DNA from: Misgurnus anguillicaudatus
Taxonomy: Eukaryota > Chordata > Actinopteri > Cypriniformes > Cobitidae
DNA length: 64,000 nt
Assembly (NCBI RefSeq): GCF_027580225.2
Contig: NC_073353.2
Location: 40,168,001 to 40,232,000, forward strand
Reading direction: 5' to 3'
In this document: piece after piece, positions 1 through 10,329 of the stretch
Layout of the letters: every line of letters begins with the position of its first letter
How positions within the stretch are numbered: position 1 is the stretch's first letter
Notes under the pieces: model-generated
Told to the model about the DNA's origin: nothing
Seen by the model: only the letters and a program-made list of their open reading frames with translations
Database searches by the model: none
Program-made: the position numbers and the translations under genes

Positions 1-260
1 ACGACCAGGGTTAGCTGCTTCTAGACCATTGTTTTTCACTTATCATATCTCCCTGATTTTAGGGTTTGGTTATGGGGTGGGTTCAGGTTTTATTTTCAAA
101 AATGTTGTCCTTGGGTCAACACAATATGTTGGCCTGAGGACATCTCACAACTATGTTGTTGAACCAACATGGTTCAAACCACGATTGTGCAACAAAGTAA
201 CAATTTTTTCACAGCAGCGAGTTACATCATTGTTTGGGAAATGCACCCCAGAGCGGCCAT
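1..260. repeat. possible remnant of a foldback repeat with G/T-rich core
   Basis: A stretch with TTAGGGTTTGGTTATGGGG at about 58-76 resembles the core of the foldback family seen at 11185, 39911 and 48138. Short sub-palindromes follow, for example TTGAACC...GGTTCAA near 158-178. Only part of an element would be present because the window begins here. Weak call. Confidence 0.3.
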
Positions 261-790
261 GCTGAGCATTGCATTTTACCCCATTTATAATAACACTGAA
301 ATAATCGAATGCCCTTCAGTTAGTAAGTAACAAGTAAGTGACCCTTCATTTTTCAAGATTAGTCAAGTATTTACATGTAGTATTTAATAAAAGAAAGATA
401 GCTGATATTTCGTCATGGTGAGGTTATCAGCTGTGCCACTTTGCTATTTGTGACCACAGACCACAAAACCAGTCATAAGGGTCAATTTGTTGAAATTGAG
501 ATTTATACATCATCTGAATAAATAAGCTTTCCATTGATGTATGGTTTGTTAGGATAGGACAATATTTGACCGAGATACAACTATTTGAACATCTGGGTTC
601 AAAAATATCAAAATATTGAGAAAATCACATTTAAAGTTGTCCAAATTAAGTCCTTAGCAACACATATATTACTAATGATAAATATATTTTTTATATATTT
701 ACGGTTGGAAATTTACAAAATATTATGTAACTTAAAATGCTAATCGATAATTTTGACCCATACAATGTATATTATTGTTGGCTGTTATAC
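261..790. other. AT-rich intron or flank, nothing recognised
   Basis: Long A/T runs and no recognisable coding, RNA or repeat boundary. It lies in the intron downstream of the CNBHD exon on the minus strand. Confidence 0.6.
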
Positions 791-797
791 AAATATA

Positions 798-1201
798 CAC
801 TGTAAAAAAAATTCCGTGCAGCTGGGTTGCCGGTAACTTACAGTAGATTTAAATTTATGTTTTTTACTGGCAACATTTTGTTCAAAGTTAAATGAACATT
901 AAACATTTACAAGTCTTTGTCTTTACAGAGAAAAAAAAACGGCATCAGCAAAACATTCTGGGAAACAAAATCTGAAGCAAAAAACTGAAAAGGTTGATGA
1001 TGATTTCTAGTTCCCAGAATGCTTTGCATGAGGCTGTTATCGTATAGTTTTATTCTGTAAAGATAAAGACTTGTTCATATTTAAAATTGATTTAACTTTG
1101 AACAAACTCTTGCCAGTAAATAACATCAATTTAAATCTACGGTAAATTACCGGCAACCCAGCTGCAATAACATTGTAATTTCTACAGATTTTTTTACAGT
1201 G
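798..1201. mobile_element. foldback MITE, CACTGTAAAAAA termini, TA target duplication
   Basis: The ends are CACTGTAAAAAA and TTTTTTACAGTG, flanked by TA on both sides (796-797 and 1202-1203). The arms pair over about 140 bp: the left arm has TTCAAAGTTAAATGAACATT and the right arm its near complement. At 404 bp with no open frame it is non-autonomous, probably moved by a Tc1/mariner-type transposase given the TA duplication. A close copy is at 42869. Confidence 0.85.
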
Positions 1202-1254
1202 TACCTGTGCGACTCATGACTGGTTTTGTAAATTGCTATAATAATCTTACTTTA

Positions 1255-1826
1255 TACTACGGGTCCGTTAAATGCTTGAATCTGATTGGCTGATGAACGT
1301 TCTGAGGTGTGCAATTATTTTCTGGGAAATGCACGGTGAACGTAGTTCCAGGCAGCTCTCTTGACCACATTACAGTTCCATATCACTTCGCATAGTTAAC
1401 TTTAATAACGGACTGACAAAAACAACATGACAGATGATTTGTCGAGGCAATAACAGCGCTGTTTAGAGACACACAGAGGTAGCCTCGTTCATATAATTTT
1501 ATTTGTAATAATTTTATTAATAACTGCATTAGAATGCTTTCAACGGCTCAAGCCTCCATTGCCAGCTTTAAAATGATGTTTTGGAACAAGCAAAAGAGCC
1601 GTTGGATGAGACGCAGAAGAAATAGTCCTACTCACAAAAGCGATTTAAGTACAAAAACTGGATGAATCACTTTAAATATATCATGTGATCAATGTCTTGA
1701 GGTGTGGTATACCGTAGTATAAGCGGAATAATTGACTCCGGCCTTTGAATTATAAAAAAAAATAATGCACACCCGAGTGTGCATTATTGTCCCAATAATT
1801 TAACGGCCCATCATCAATTATTCCTT
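1255..1826. mobile_element. non-autonomous DNA element, GGGTCCGTTAAAT / ATTTAACGGCCC ends
   Basis: The left end (TACTACGGGTCCGTTAAATG) and right end (ATTTAACGGCCCATCATC) are imperfect inverted repeats. Inside, a palindrome at 1762-1789 pairs ATGCACAC with GTGTGCAT. The right-end motif CAACGGCCCATCATCAAT recurs at about 19891-19910, showing that the family is dispersed. No coding capacity is seen. Confidence 0.65.
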
Positions 1827-1924
1827 ACATATTAGCCTATAAGATGTTTGATCAGGCACCAGTCCTATCATTTCAGATATTGGCCTCATCCACTTGAAAC
1901 CCATATCTTTCGCTGGCTAACCAC

Positions 1925-2150
1925 CTGAATTTCACATGTAAAAAAACACAAGTGATTACATGTGAAATGTGTGCTTTTGGAACATTTTTGTGTGTGAATC
2001 CCATGTGATCACACATGCATAATGTGGTGACAATTTGTTTACATGTGCTTCGCTGATTACACATGTGATCACATGGGTTTCACATAGAATTCACACAAAA
2101 ATTCACGTGTGAATTTGCACATGCGAAATTCATGTGACTTTTCTGTAAGA
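1925..2150. repeat. CACATGTG-rich foldback repeat
   Basis: Repeated CACATGTGA words in both orientations, for example ATCCCATGTGATCACACATG near 1999 against CACATGTGATCACATGGG near 2062. This gives an imperfect dyad of about 200 bp, best read as a small foldback element; class unknown. Confidence 0.6.
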
Positions 2151-2159
2151 TTAAACCAA

Positions 2160-2720
2160 CGGTCCATTATGAACACGTTCCTTTATATATCTTTCCATAT
2201 TGTCTGTTGCATTCTCTATAGGCTGTGTGAGCTATAAAAAGCCCAGTCCGGCTCTGAGCTGAAGCACAGAGCTCTTTCTCTGTCTCCTGCGCTTTGAAGA
2301 TGCCAAAGACATCCAGGTGCCGCCACTTAAAAAGAAATGTCAGAAGCCTCTCATCAGATAAACCAAGTCCTGGTCTTCCAGACACAGAATGCAACACAAA
2401 GCACAAGTCTGTAAGATAAGACAGGTGTATTTCTAAAATATGATCATCTGTTTGAAATTATAATATATTCTGTTATACAGGAGTGTATTCATTTCACTCG
2501 ACCTTTTGATTTGAAAACACAGCAAACTGCACCCTCGACACCTCTGCTATCAGGTCGATGTGTTTAAGCATGTGAGGACAATAGCACATCTGCCCATTGG
2601 GAGATACAGCGTGTACCGTCTTTCTTGTTGCTAGGCCTGCGTGAGTAAACAGCATGTCTAGGCAGTCATGTCTCCACAGGATACACAACTCAAAACTATT
2701 ACATATTGTCTTTGTGAAAT
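2160..2720 (+). other. unique-looking intron with TATA-like box, short ORF and splice-like signals
   Basis: On the plus strand, CTATAAAAAG sits at about 2234. An ATG at 2300 opens a 39-codon basic frame whose end overlaps a donor-like TCT/GTAAGA near 2410. A pyrimidine-rich acceptor-like TTCTGTTATACAG ends near 2480 and a second short open stretch follows. I recognise no protein. Such signals arise by chance; see the matching finding. Confidence 0.2.
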
Positions 2721-2785
2721 ATCTACACCAGCGTTATATAATGCGCAAATAATGGTCCAAGAGTCCAATCTCTAAATTTCCGGGA

Positions 2786-3011
2786 GGCTTACCGGGCAGG
2801 GTTTAGGTTAATCCAGGAATAGGCCTTGGTTACATTAGGACATTTAAGTAGTTTTACAAACATACCTTACAAAAAACAAAACTGGTGTGCATCTTAAGAC
2901 AAAACAATGGCACTGATGTGTTAAGAGATTTCAGTGCAAGACGTTTTCAAATGAAGGCAGCTCAAACATGCTTTTTAGTCTGGGGCTAGGATAAGCCCTG
3001 TCCAGGAAACC
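2786..3011. mobile_element. MITE with GGTTTCC-GGACAGGG termini
   Basis: The left end GGCTTACCGGGCAGGG pairs imperfectly with the right end CCCTGTCCAGGAAACC. It is 226 bp and non-coding. Both ends are of the type common in cyprinid introns (recognised by pattern, family name not assigned). Confidence 0.65.
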
Positions 3012-3297
3012 AACCCAAAATATGTTTTATGGCTATGAAATTACATAAGCCATGTGAATTTCAGTACAGTTTTTACAAATTATTATATTTGACACATATA
3101 ATATATTCGTTTATGTCTTTGTATTTAAATTCAGAGTCAAAATAGTCCATGTAAGAGTGAAGATTTCTTTGTACGTAAATAGTTTCCATGCTTTTTTACA
3201 TTTTTATATTGTGCATATATTAGATAAATTGATAGATAAATGAACTTTTCTAAAAGTCGATCACTTTAAATCTAAACTTAAGACTTTTTTCTTTAAC

Positions 3298-3420
3298 AAA
3301 GCATTCACATAATTTATCTAGGAAACATACTTATCTCGCAATAGTTAGCCTGTACGGAACAAAGTATTCACATCTCGTCTGGGTATATACTAATGCCGCA
3401 ATAGCTAGCCTGTCTGGAAC
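3298..3420. repeat. degenerate tandem duplication, unit about 60 bp
   Basis: Bases 3298-3360 and 3361-3420 align through their length. Shared words are AAAG(C/T)ATTCACAT, CGCAATAG(T/C)TAGCCTGT and GGAAC. A third unit seems to begin (CGAGCATA) and then fades. Confidence 0.7.
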
Positions 3421-3474
3421 CGAGCATATATTAAAACACAACACTGTGTGACACTTGCATTACATACTCCATTT

Positions 3475-3848
3475 ACATACAGTTTACATCCCATATAAAT
3501 ATATATATATATATATACAGTCAATATATATATATATCTACCAAGGGTTTTATCTTTCCTATGACTTTTTGTTCCTCCCAGGCAAAAAAAGCCGGGAGGT
3601 TTTTCTTCTAGGGGTTTTTTCCACCCCGGGGAGTCAGCCGACATTGGCTTAACTTAGCACCCTCTTGTATATGATATATTATTAATACGCTTGCTTGTAA
3701 AGTTTATTCATAGTCGCTGTATTTTGCTACTTATATTGTCTGTCGATATTTCTGTGTTTTTCCCTGCTTATATTAATGTAAAGTTGCTTTGAAACAATTA
3801 CCAATTGTGAAAAGCGCTATATAAATAAAATTGAATTGAATTGAAATT
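3475..3848 (+). mobile_element. 3' end of a LINE-like retroelement with GCGCTATATAAAT tail
   Basis: Starts near two AT microsatellites (3500-3517 and 3523-3537) and ends in GAAAAGCGCTATATAAAT followed by a TTGAA-repeat tail. A second copy with the same body and tail is at 46420-46760. In between is a C/T-rich hairpin region (CTCCCAGGC...GCCGGGAGG). The tail shape is typical of fish non-LTR elements; I cannot name the clade with confidence. Confidence 0.65.
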
Positions 3849-3862
3849 GAATTAAAACAAGC

Positions 3863-4006
3863 GTCTCCGGTTCGAGATCCGGCTAGGGCAGGTGGCCTTT
3901 CTGTGTGGAGTTTGTATGTTCTTCCTGTGTTAGCGTGGGTTTCCTCCCACATGTCAAAAACATATAAGTTAGGCAAATTCAACTTGTTCGATAAATAAAG
4001 GAAGAA
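3863..4006 (+). mobile_element. 5'-truncated tRNA-derived SINE with 14-bp target duplication
   Basis: GGTTCGAGATCC is a Pol III B-box relic, followed by GGCCTTTCTGTGTGGAGTTT, the body of a widespread fish tRNA-SINE. The copy is flanked by perfect direct repeats GAATTAAAACAAGC at 3849-3862 and 4007-4020. It lies antisense to kcnh7 and its right duplication ends 14 bp from the exon donor at 4034. Confidence 0.85.
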
Positions 4007-4034
4007 GAATTAAAACAAGCCCGTGAGCTCTTAC

Positions 4035-4287
4035 CCAAAATGGCCACCACGGTGTCATCCTTAAGAATCTCGATGGATCCTCGGGACAGAAAGTAAAGTG
4101 CGGTGAGGATGTCCCCGCAGTGCACCATTGTATCTCCGGGTGGTGCGTGGGTAGTTTTGAAGCGTATAGCGAGAGCACGCAGACAGCCTTTACTGGCACC
4201 TCTGAAAGCTTTGCATCCCTGAAGCAGGCTTTGATTCAGATGGAGACAAATGTCTGCTTGCAAACACTCTGGAAATCCTTTTAAGAC
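4035..4287 (-). CDS. kcnh7: kcnh7 exon: cyclic-nucleotide-binding homology domain, first part
   Basis: 253 bp, acceptor CTGCAG and donor TTGG/GTAAGA; phase 0 at the start and one base of a glycine codon at the end. The peptide runs [19 protein letters not shown], then [20 protein letters not shown], then [20 protein letters not shown] and [18 protein letters not shown]. This is the end of the C-linker and the first beta strands of the CNBHD, which in ERG channels binds no nucleotide but contacts the PAS domain. The next exon, starting with the rest of that glycine codon, should lie left of position 1. The donor sits 14 bp from a SINE target duplication. Confidence 0.97.
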
Positions 4288-4439
4288 CTGCAGATAAACA
4301 CGAGCGAGAGGTGAGAAGTATAATTGTGACATTAAGAGGAGAGTAATTTGACTCTATCCATTATCACTGAAGATTAAAGGAAACACATCAGTGCATAATT
4401 ACCCACAATTACAGTCCTGTTATCGTGAAGGTGATATGG

Positions 4440-4790
4440 GCTCTGTTTCAATATCTGGTGTATGGCTTTCTTACACAGCCTCTAAGGGCACACTCATATT
4501 ATAGTTAACTAGACTGAACCGTACCCGAGTGCACTCACACTACATTTGGTTTTTGATCCATAACCGACTACGCTTACGCCATTAAACGATGCAATTGTTT
4601 TGAAGAAAACTAAAAAAGATATGTGCGATGGAGTTGTATCGTAATTTTGTACCCTGATACAGTACGGAGCAATCACATTTGCCAAACGAACGGTACTTTT
4701 GGGGGGGTCAAACGTACTTGGGTACGGTATGGTAAGCATAGTAACTTTCCTGCACTAATTTAGTTTGGCCCACACTACATAGAGAGAAAC
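4440..4790. repeat. GGTACGGT-type foldback repeat
   Basis: Left words ACTGAACCGTACCCGAGTGC and right words ACTTGGGTACGGTATGG form an inverted pair around a 200-bp middle. Edges are approximate; class unknown. Confidence 0.5.
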
Positions 4791-6840
4791 TTTGTGCACT
4801 ATGCAAAAATAATGTAGACATCAGAATGTTGCTCAGTTAACAACACTGAGAAGCATAAAAATAAAAAATGTTGGGCACAATTTGAATTGATTTTAATTAG
4901 ATTTAATTTTAAATGGAATTTTCCTTGTATTGAATTATGTATTTATGATCAGCATTTCTTTTACTTCATATACTGCATCATCAAAACAGCCTTTCTCGGT
5001 TGCTTATAAAATTACAACGTGATTTAATGAGAATATGTTTGTATTTTTACATAAATTTCGGTTGTACCATACGTACATTTACTTACTTACACTGAAACAT
5101 ACAATATCGACGTGTTGATGATAAGACTAATGCGTTCATTATTTAAGATTTAACAGCTTTACAGACGCACAAAAAAATAGCGAGCATTGGCATTTCTTAC
5201 TTATATTAATGACATGTTTTCAGTCATACTTTCTGACTTATTTATTTAAGACAGTTTACTCAATCTAATGAAATGACTTTCAGAGAATTACGCAATATTA
5301 AACAAGACTACACTTTAAAACCTTAAAATGAAAAACATTTCTGTAATCATTTAACCAATTTGCAATATTTTGTTTGTTTTCCATGACACACAAAAGATGT
5401 TTTCTCCTATGCAACAATAATTACAACAAAACCAAATTTTATTTATTCTCTGTAATCCACATCTTAAAAATGTATACTATTGTGAGGAACAGATCCAGAT
5501 TTAGCTCTTTATCCAGCGATCTTAATTCCAGTTCTCTGAAGCGACCGTAAACGTCAAATCTTAAATTCTAAAGTTATGAATTTGAATTCAAATATCGCGC
5601 CTCATGAAGCTTTACAACACACTGTTTTACAGCACTCATATCAAACGCTCATTTGCTCTTGTGTGCTACGTCACAAATTTGCGACATTGCCGTCTTTCAG
5701 TCGATGTACATTTGAAATGCACACCTTGACAGAGAAAGACGGATTACTTTATAATTACTTTATAAACTCCAGAGAGGACCGCGACTGCAGCACATCCTCA
5801 TTTTAACTACTTTTGGTACTGCTTTTGAAATTTCGCAATAAATAAATTATTATCTGTCCGTTACGTTGCATAAATTTAAAAAATGCAATACTTATTTTTT
5901 ACAATTTTTTTATATAAAGGGTTTATGTTTAGGGTAAGGTTTGGGGTAGGGTTAGGGTGGTAACATTATAAATAAAACGGTTAAAGGGAAAGCTTACAGC
6001 AATCTTTATAGTATAAAAGATTTGTAAATTCTGTAAAGCTAAAAAAATAATGCTACAATTAAATGCTGCAAATAGGTCTACAAAAAAGTAAGTTTTGTGT
6101 TTTTGAAAGTTACATTTTATTACTATGTATTAACAGTGATACCAGGCTGGAAATTATGATGCGTCTTTATGAAGTCTTTAACCTGGACTGATTCTGAGCA
6201 AGTGGTCTGAACTAAACTGTGACAATTGATCTGCTCATATTTGTAGTCCAATCGTTTATTAAAACAGAATAATGAGACTTTGAGATTGGCAAAGAGAGAG
6301 GAATCAGTTTCTTAGCAACATGCAGACCCGTCGCAACATTCAGTGTGCAACTTTTATCAGAAATGCCAACAGCCCAAATCTAATGCACACTAATTCATGC
6401 CACTGCGGCTGGGCGATATAGCTTAAGAGTTACAAAACATTTGTGATAAAATCACAACAAAATTAAGCAGGATTGTGAACACTGTTATGATTTAACACTT
6501 TTATTTGCCATTAAGTTTAAGGAGTGCATTGTTTCTTGTTCAGTTAATGAAAAATATGTCGAAAACATTCCCTTATGTTTTTTCCATTTCACTTTGTGTA
6601 TATACGTTTTAAGACTTATCTTATTATTATTTCTCATCTTACAAAATATCCCCTAAATCCACTTCTCAAAGGGTTTTGGACAGTTAAGGGTACAAATGTT
6701 TGCTCATGTGCTATGATCTGATATGGAATTGTTAAAACATGATAAATAATGATGATCATAGACATGAATAGACATGAATCTAGAAATAATGTACATACCT
6801 CCTGCTCTTGCCAGCGTGATGAGGTCATTCCATTTCATAG
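4791..6840. other. AT-rich intron, no gene recognised
   Basis: Contains only A/T-rich sequence and a G/T-rich patch at about 5930-5960 (TTTGGGGTAGGGTTAGGG) that resembles the foldback core seen elsewhere. No exon-like segment with splice signals is evident on either strand. Confidence 0.55.
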
Positions 6841-6845
6841 AAGAA

Positions 6846-6850
6846 GAGAA

Positions 6851-6881
<31 letters not shown>
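6846..6881. repeat. (GA)n microsatellite
   Basis: Almost pure GA dinucleotides with two A interruptions. Confidence 0.9.
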
Positions 6882-6889
6882 CAAAGAGG

Positions 6890-7260
6890 TGTGTTGCTCA
6901 GTACATTAATCCACAGATTTGTTATGACATTGTAGCATTTTAGAAAGGCTCATTTAAAGAAACAACTCAAAAATAAAAATAAAAAGGATTGACTAGTCAC
7001 AGAAGAATCATAAATGAAGACAACATTATAGTCACATTGGTCATTTACTATGTAGAGCATGTTAGCCCCAGTATGCTGTCTAAACTGGTTTAACAAAATA
7101 TAAGCGAGTAATTTCTCATTTATGTGTGAACTTTCCCTTTAAGCAGTTTAGTTTCATAAATAAATTGTCATGTTGGCATATCATAACTCTTGTTTTATAA
7201 CTTTGTAAATTCAGAAAACAAGTACTAAGTATCCAGTATCTAAGTATCCAGAAGTGAAAT
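6890..7260. other. intron, no gene recognised
   Basis: AT-rich, 3' of the exon at 7275. The phrase TGAACTTTCCCTTTAAG near 7130 looks like the worn right end of a TTAA element such as the one at 42224. Confidence 0.5.
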
Positions 7261-7274
7261 AACTATACACGCAC

Positions 7275-7474
7275 CATGTTCATGTCGATGCCGTTGGTGT
7301 AGGTCCACGAATGTTGGAAATACTCCTCCAGTCTCTGCCGGAGTGGATTTGGGATCTGGTGGAAACGAATGAACTCTTTTACGCGGAGCATCTGCATGTG
7401 ATAGCGTGCTGTTCCCGAGTATAGCCGCTGGATGATGGCCGAGACATTTCCAAAGATGCTGGCGTACATTAAAG
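7275..7474 (-). CDS. kcnh7: kcnh7 exon: distal S6 and C-linker
   Basis: 200 bp, acceptor CTCCAG and donor ATG/GTGCGT. It completes the split serine codon and gives [17 protein letters not shown], the inner-gate half of S6. The tyrosine and phenylalanine four residues apart correspond to the drug-binding pair of the mammalian ERG pore (family knowledge). The C-linker follows: [20 protein letters not shown] and [20 protein letters not shown]. It ends in phase 0. The upstream intron is short (837 bp). Confidence 0.96.
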
Positions 7475-7479
7475 CTGGA

Positions 7480-8305
7480 GAAAAGAAAAGTTGCATGGAC
7501 GGTAACAGATCAAGAAGGTCAGCATCATTTCCTGTGTTAGGATCTCTATTTGATGTGAATTCTGATATGATACATAGGATACTGATAGGTTTATAGACTC
7601 ATTTAAATGTGCCTGCAGTGGCTGATTAAACATGTGCACGCATAAGCGTAATCTTCAATATGCCAACAAACGTGGACTAAAAGCAAAACTAAATTTTTGA
7701 TATTATAGTCTTTAAAAAATGAAAATGACCATAAGCACTGCTTTAAAATTAGCTGCATTTTTCCAAATCCATCCATTAGATTTGGGCTCAGATGAAGTAT
7801 ATAGGATGAATAGTTTACAGATGTATGGGGCATTTCAGATTCATTGCAGTCCTCTCAGAACAATGCACCACAATTGATTTTGAATTATTTTCACATTTAT
7901 ATTCATATTTCTGTCCTATACTTGCCAAAGTTTCTCTCACAAAAAAACTGGAATGCATTTTTATGAAGCTATGAGCACAGCATGTACTTATGCATTGCTT
8001 ATGCAGTGAATAAAAAACATACAATTCCCCCAAATATAAAAATCCTATCATGCTTGTTTAAAATTCATCTCATCCCAAAGCTATGAGCAACCATAATAAA
8101 GATTGTTTACCAAATTAAGGTAACTAAGTCTCTAAATAACTTAAGAAAACTTGGAATATAGCACAGTACTTATAAGGTCTATTTGATAGTATTTTCATGT
8201 TATTTTGTTCTTTTCAGCTGTGGTCAAATGTCAGTGTGTGAAGAAATTAAATAGTTACAAATTGTTCAATTAATGACTTAAGTTATTTAAATACATATTT
8301 TTCAG
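7480..8305. other. short kcnh7 intron, nothing recognised
   Basis: AT-rich and free of recognisable repeats. It separates the exon encoding the pore and start of S6 from the S6 gate exon. Confidence 0.6.
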
Positions 8306-8311
8306 ACTTAC

Positions 8312-8711
8312 ATCCAATAAGCATGACACAAATGGAAAAGATCTTCTCCGAGTTGGTGTTTGGAGATACGTTTCCGAACCCCACGCTGGTCAGAGAGCTG
8401 AATGTGAAGTACAACGCTGTGACGTATTTATCTTTTATGGACGGGCCAGAATTGGGGTCACTGTAGTTATATCTCTTCCCAATGGACACCCCTAGATTGT
8501 CGAGCCAGCCGATCTTATGTTCCAGGTACGGCTTTTCAACGTTTCCAATGGCGTACCAGATGCAGGCAAGCCAATGGGCAATGAGAGCAAATATACACAT
8601 CAGGAGCATTAAAACCGCCGCACCGTATTCTGAGTAACGGTCCAGCTTTCTGGCAACACGAACCAATCGCAGAAGTCGTGCGGTCTTCAGTAGGCCAATC
8701 AGAGTTGTTGT
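8312..8711 (-). CDS. kcnh7: kcnh7 exon: S4 voltage sensor, S5, pore and first part of S6
   Basis: 400 bp, acceptor TTCCAAG, donor GGAT/GTAAGT, starting in phase 0 and ending one base into a serine codon. S4 is visible as [17 protein letters not shown], with a basic residue at about every third position. S5 follows ([20 protein letters not shown]). The long turret carries an NYS glycosylation sequon in [11 protein letters not shown]. The pore helix and selectivity filter read [19 protein letters not shown] instead of GYG is diagnostic of ERG/eag channels, and the serine before VGFG is the ERG fast-inactivation position. The exon ends in the first half of S6 (SICVMLIG). Confidence 0.97.
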
Positions 8712-8803
8712 CTTGGAAAAAAGAGAAGGTGTACTTTAGTTACAGGTGATCAATGGCTTTTATAACAGATCAATTTAATAAAAAGATCACAATATAAAAA
8801 ATG

Positions 8804-8965
8804 CAGGGTTATTTTCCACCCCGCATTTGGTTAGAAAGGGACAAACCCAGCCGTTGGGTTAAATTTACCCAGAAATAGTTTGTGAGGTACAGTATTTGAC
8901 CAAACAAAGGTTTAAACAACCCAGCATAGGTTAAATTACAATACAACCCAATGGGCTGGGTTAGG
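8804..8965. mobile_element. small MITE with AACCCAGC / GCTGGGTT words
   Basis: Several inverted AACCCA/TGGGTT words, including AACCCAGCCGTTGGGTT on the left and CCAATGGGCTGGGTT on the right. About 160 bp, non-coding. Confidence 0.6.
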
Positions 8966-9097
8966 CTAATGACCAAAATTAATTTCTTTGTAATTTTGGG
9001 ATAAATGCCGATATATGACAAATATCAATATTTTGTGAAATAAATAGGTTTCAAATGTATGGTGTCACAAACACCTTTTTTTCCTGATATAGAGAAA

Positions 9098-9465
9098 CGA
9101 TCATCATTTTCGCCCGCCCCCCCAAAAAAGTACTATTAATAAAAACTTCTCGTCTTGCACTAGCCGTGTGATGCGTCATCGTGACCTTACGTATTATGTA
9201 ATTATGTTGAAAGGTTACGTATGACATATGCACAACTAACGCTCCAGTGTTTACAAGTGTGGAGAAAGACGAGCATTCAAACGTTATTGGGTGTGGAATG
9301 ATGAATATCTTTGTATCAGTTTATTGTCTTAAATGGTTTGAAAGTTTCGTAACGCGCGACTTTATCACGTGATTACGTAATACGTAAGGTTGCATTGGCA
9401 CATCACACGGCTAGTACAAGATGAGAAGTTGTAGTTTAAAATATTTTTTTTGCGAAAATGATAAG
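9098..9465. mobile_element. foldback element, about 370 bp
   Basis: The left arm (TCATCATTTTCGC, CTTGCACTAGCCGTGTGATG, CCTTACGTATTA) is repeated in inverted order on the right (AATACGTAAGG, CATCACACGGCTAGTACAAG, GCGAAAATGATAAG). There is a central unpaired loop of about 140 bp and no open frame of note. Confidence 0.8.
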
Positions 9466-9507
9466 TGTTTTGCTAGATAAGACCCTTATGCTTCGTTTGG
9501 AGAGCTC

Positions 9508-10322
9508 TTAACCTTTATGGGTTGTTGAGGCCATTTTTGGCCTTTTTTATGTCTTAATTTGGCCACAACTTTCTCTGTGTTGGAATTCAAATGGAATGAT
9601 TTTTGGTGACAAATCTTATATTGACACATATTTTGAGAAAATGCTTTTGAATTTTATCAAAAACTCAACAATATATTGTGGGCAAATTCAAGTTCAAAGT
9701 CACTAAATTAAATGGCTGTAAAAATGTATCAGATTAATATTTTTTCCAATTTGTTTTCATAAATCTGTTAATCACCCTCAGCACTGATCAAAACTACCAA
9801 ATGCTTACAAAATTTACACAATTTTAACTCTTTAATGGCCAAGTTCATAAGTCGTGTCACTGATTAGACGAAAAACCACGCAAAATTACTGATTTTCAAT
9901 ATAAAAAGTTATTGTGGACTGAATTTTTTAAACCTTTTTCACAGTCTAGGGGGCATGCCAAAAATTGGTAAAAACAGTGACTGCTGCACAAAAACTAAAA
10001 ATGCATCAAAGCCAATTTTTTTTACCAATCTTTGGCATGCCCTAGACTGTGAAAAAGGTAAAAAAAAATCCAGTCCACAATCACTTTTATATTGAAAATT
10101 GGTCAATTTGTGTGTTTTTTCCCCAAATCAGTGGCACCACTTACGAACTTGCCAATTAAAGACTTAAAACCATGGAAATTTTGTAAACATTTGGTAGTTT
10201 TGATCAGTTCTGAGGTTGATTAACAGATTTATGAAAAAAATTGAAAAAAAGATTAATCTGATACATTTTTACAGCCGTTTAATTTAGTGGCCGTTTTGTA
10301 CACAAACAACCCGAAAGGGTAG
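9508..10322. mobile_element. long foldback element with asymmetric arms
   Basis: Arms of about 250 bp pair around 9955-10030: AGTCTAGGGGGCATGCC on the left meets GGCATGCCCTAGACT on the right, and outer words CACTAAATTAAATGGCTG meet CAGCCGTTTAATTTAGTG. The extreme ends CTTTATGGGTTGTT and AACAACCCGAAAGG also pair, but the left arm has about 170 bp with no partner, so the right arm is deleted or the left gained sequence. Confidence 0.75.
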
Positions 10323-10329
10323 TGAATAT

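Noticed and set aside
3455..3652. Similar short frames in the two LINE-tail copies (3455-3652 and 46351-46551)
   Set aside because: The similarity reflects shared 3' untranslated repeat sequence; both frames are short and begin in AT microsatellite or flanking sequence.
5925..5965. Interstitial telomere repeat
   Set aside because: TTTAGGGTAAGGTTTGGGG is irregular and resembles the F-family core better than a telomere.
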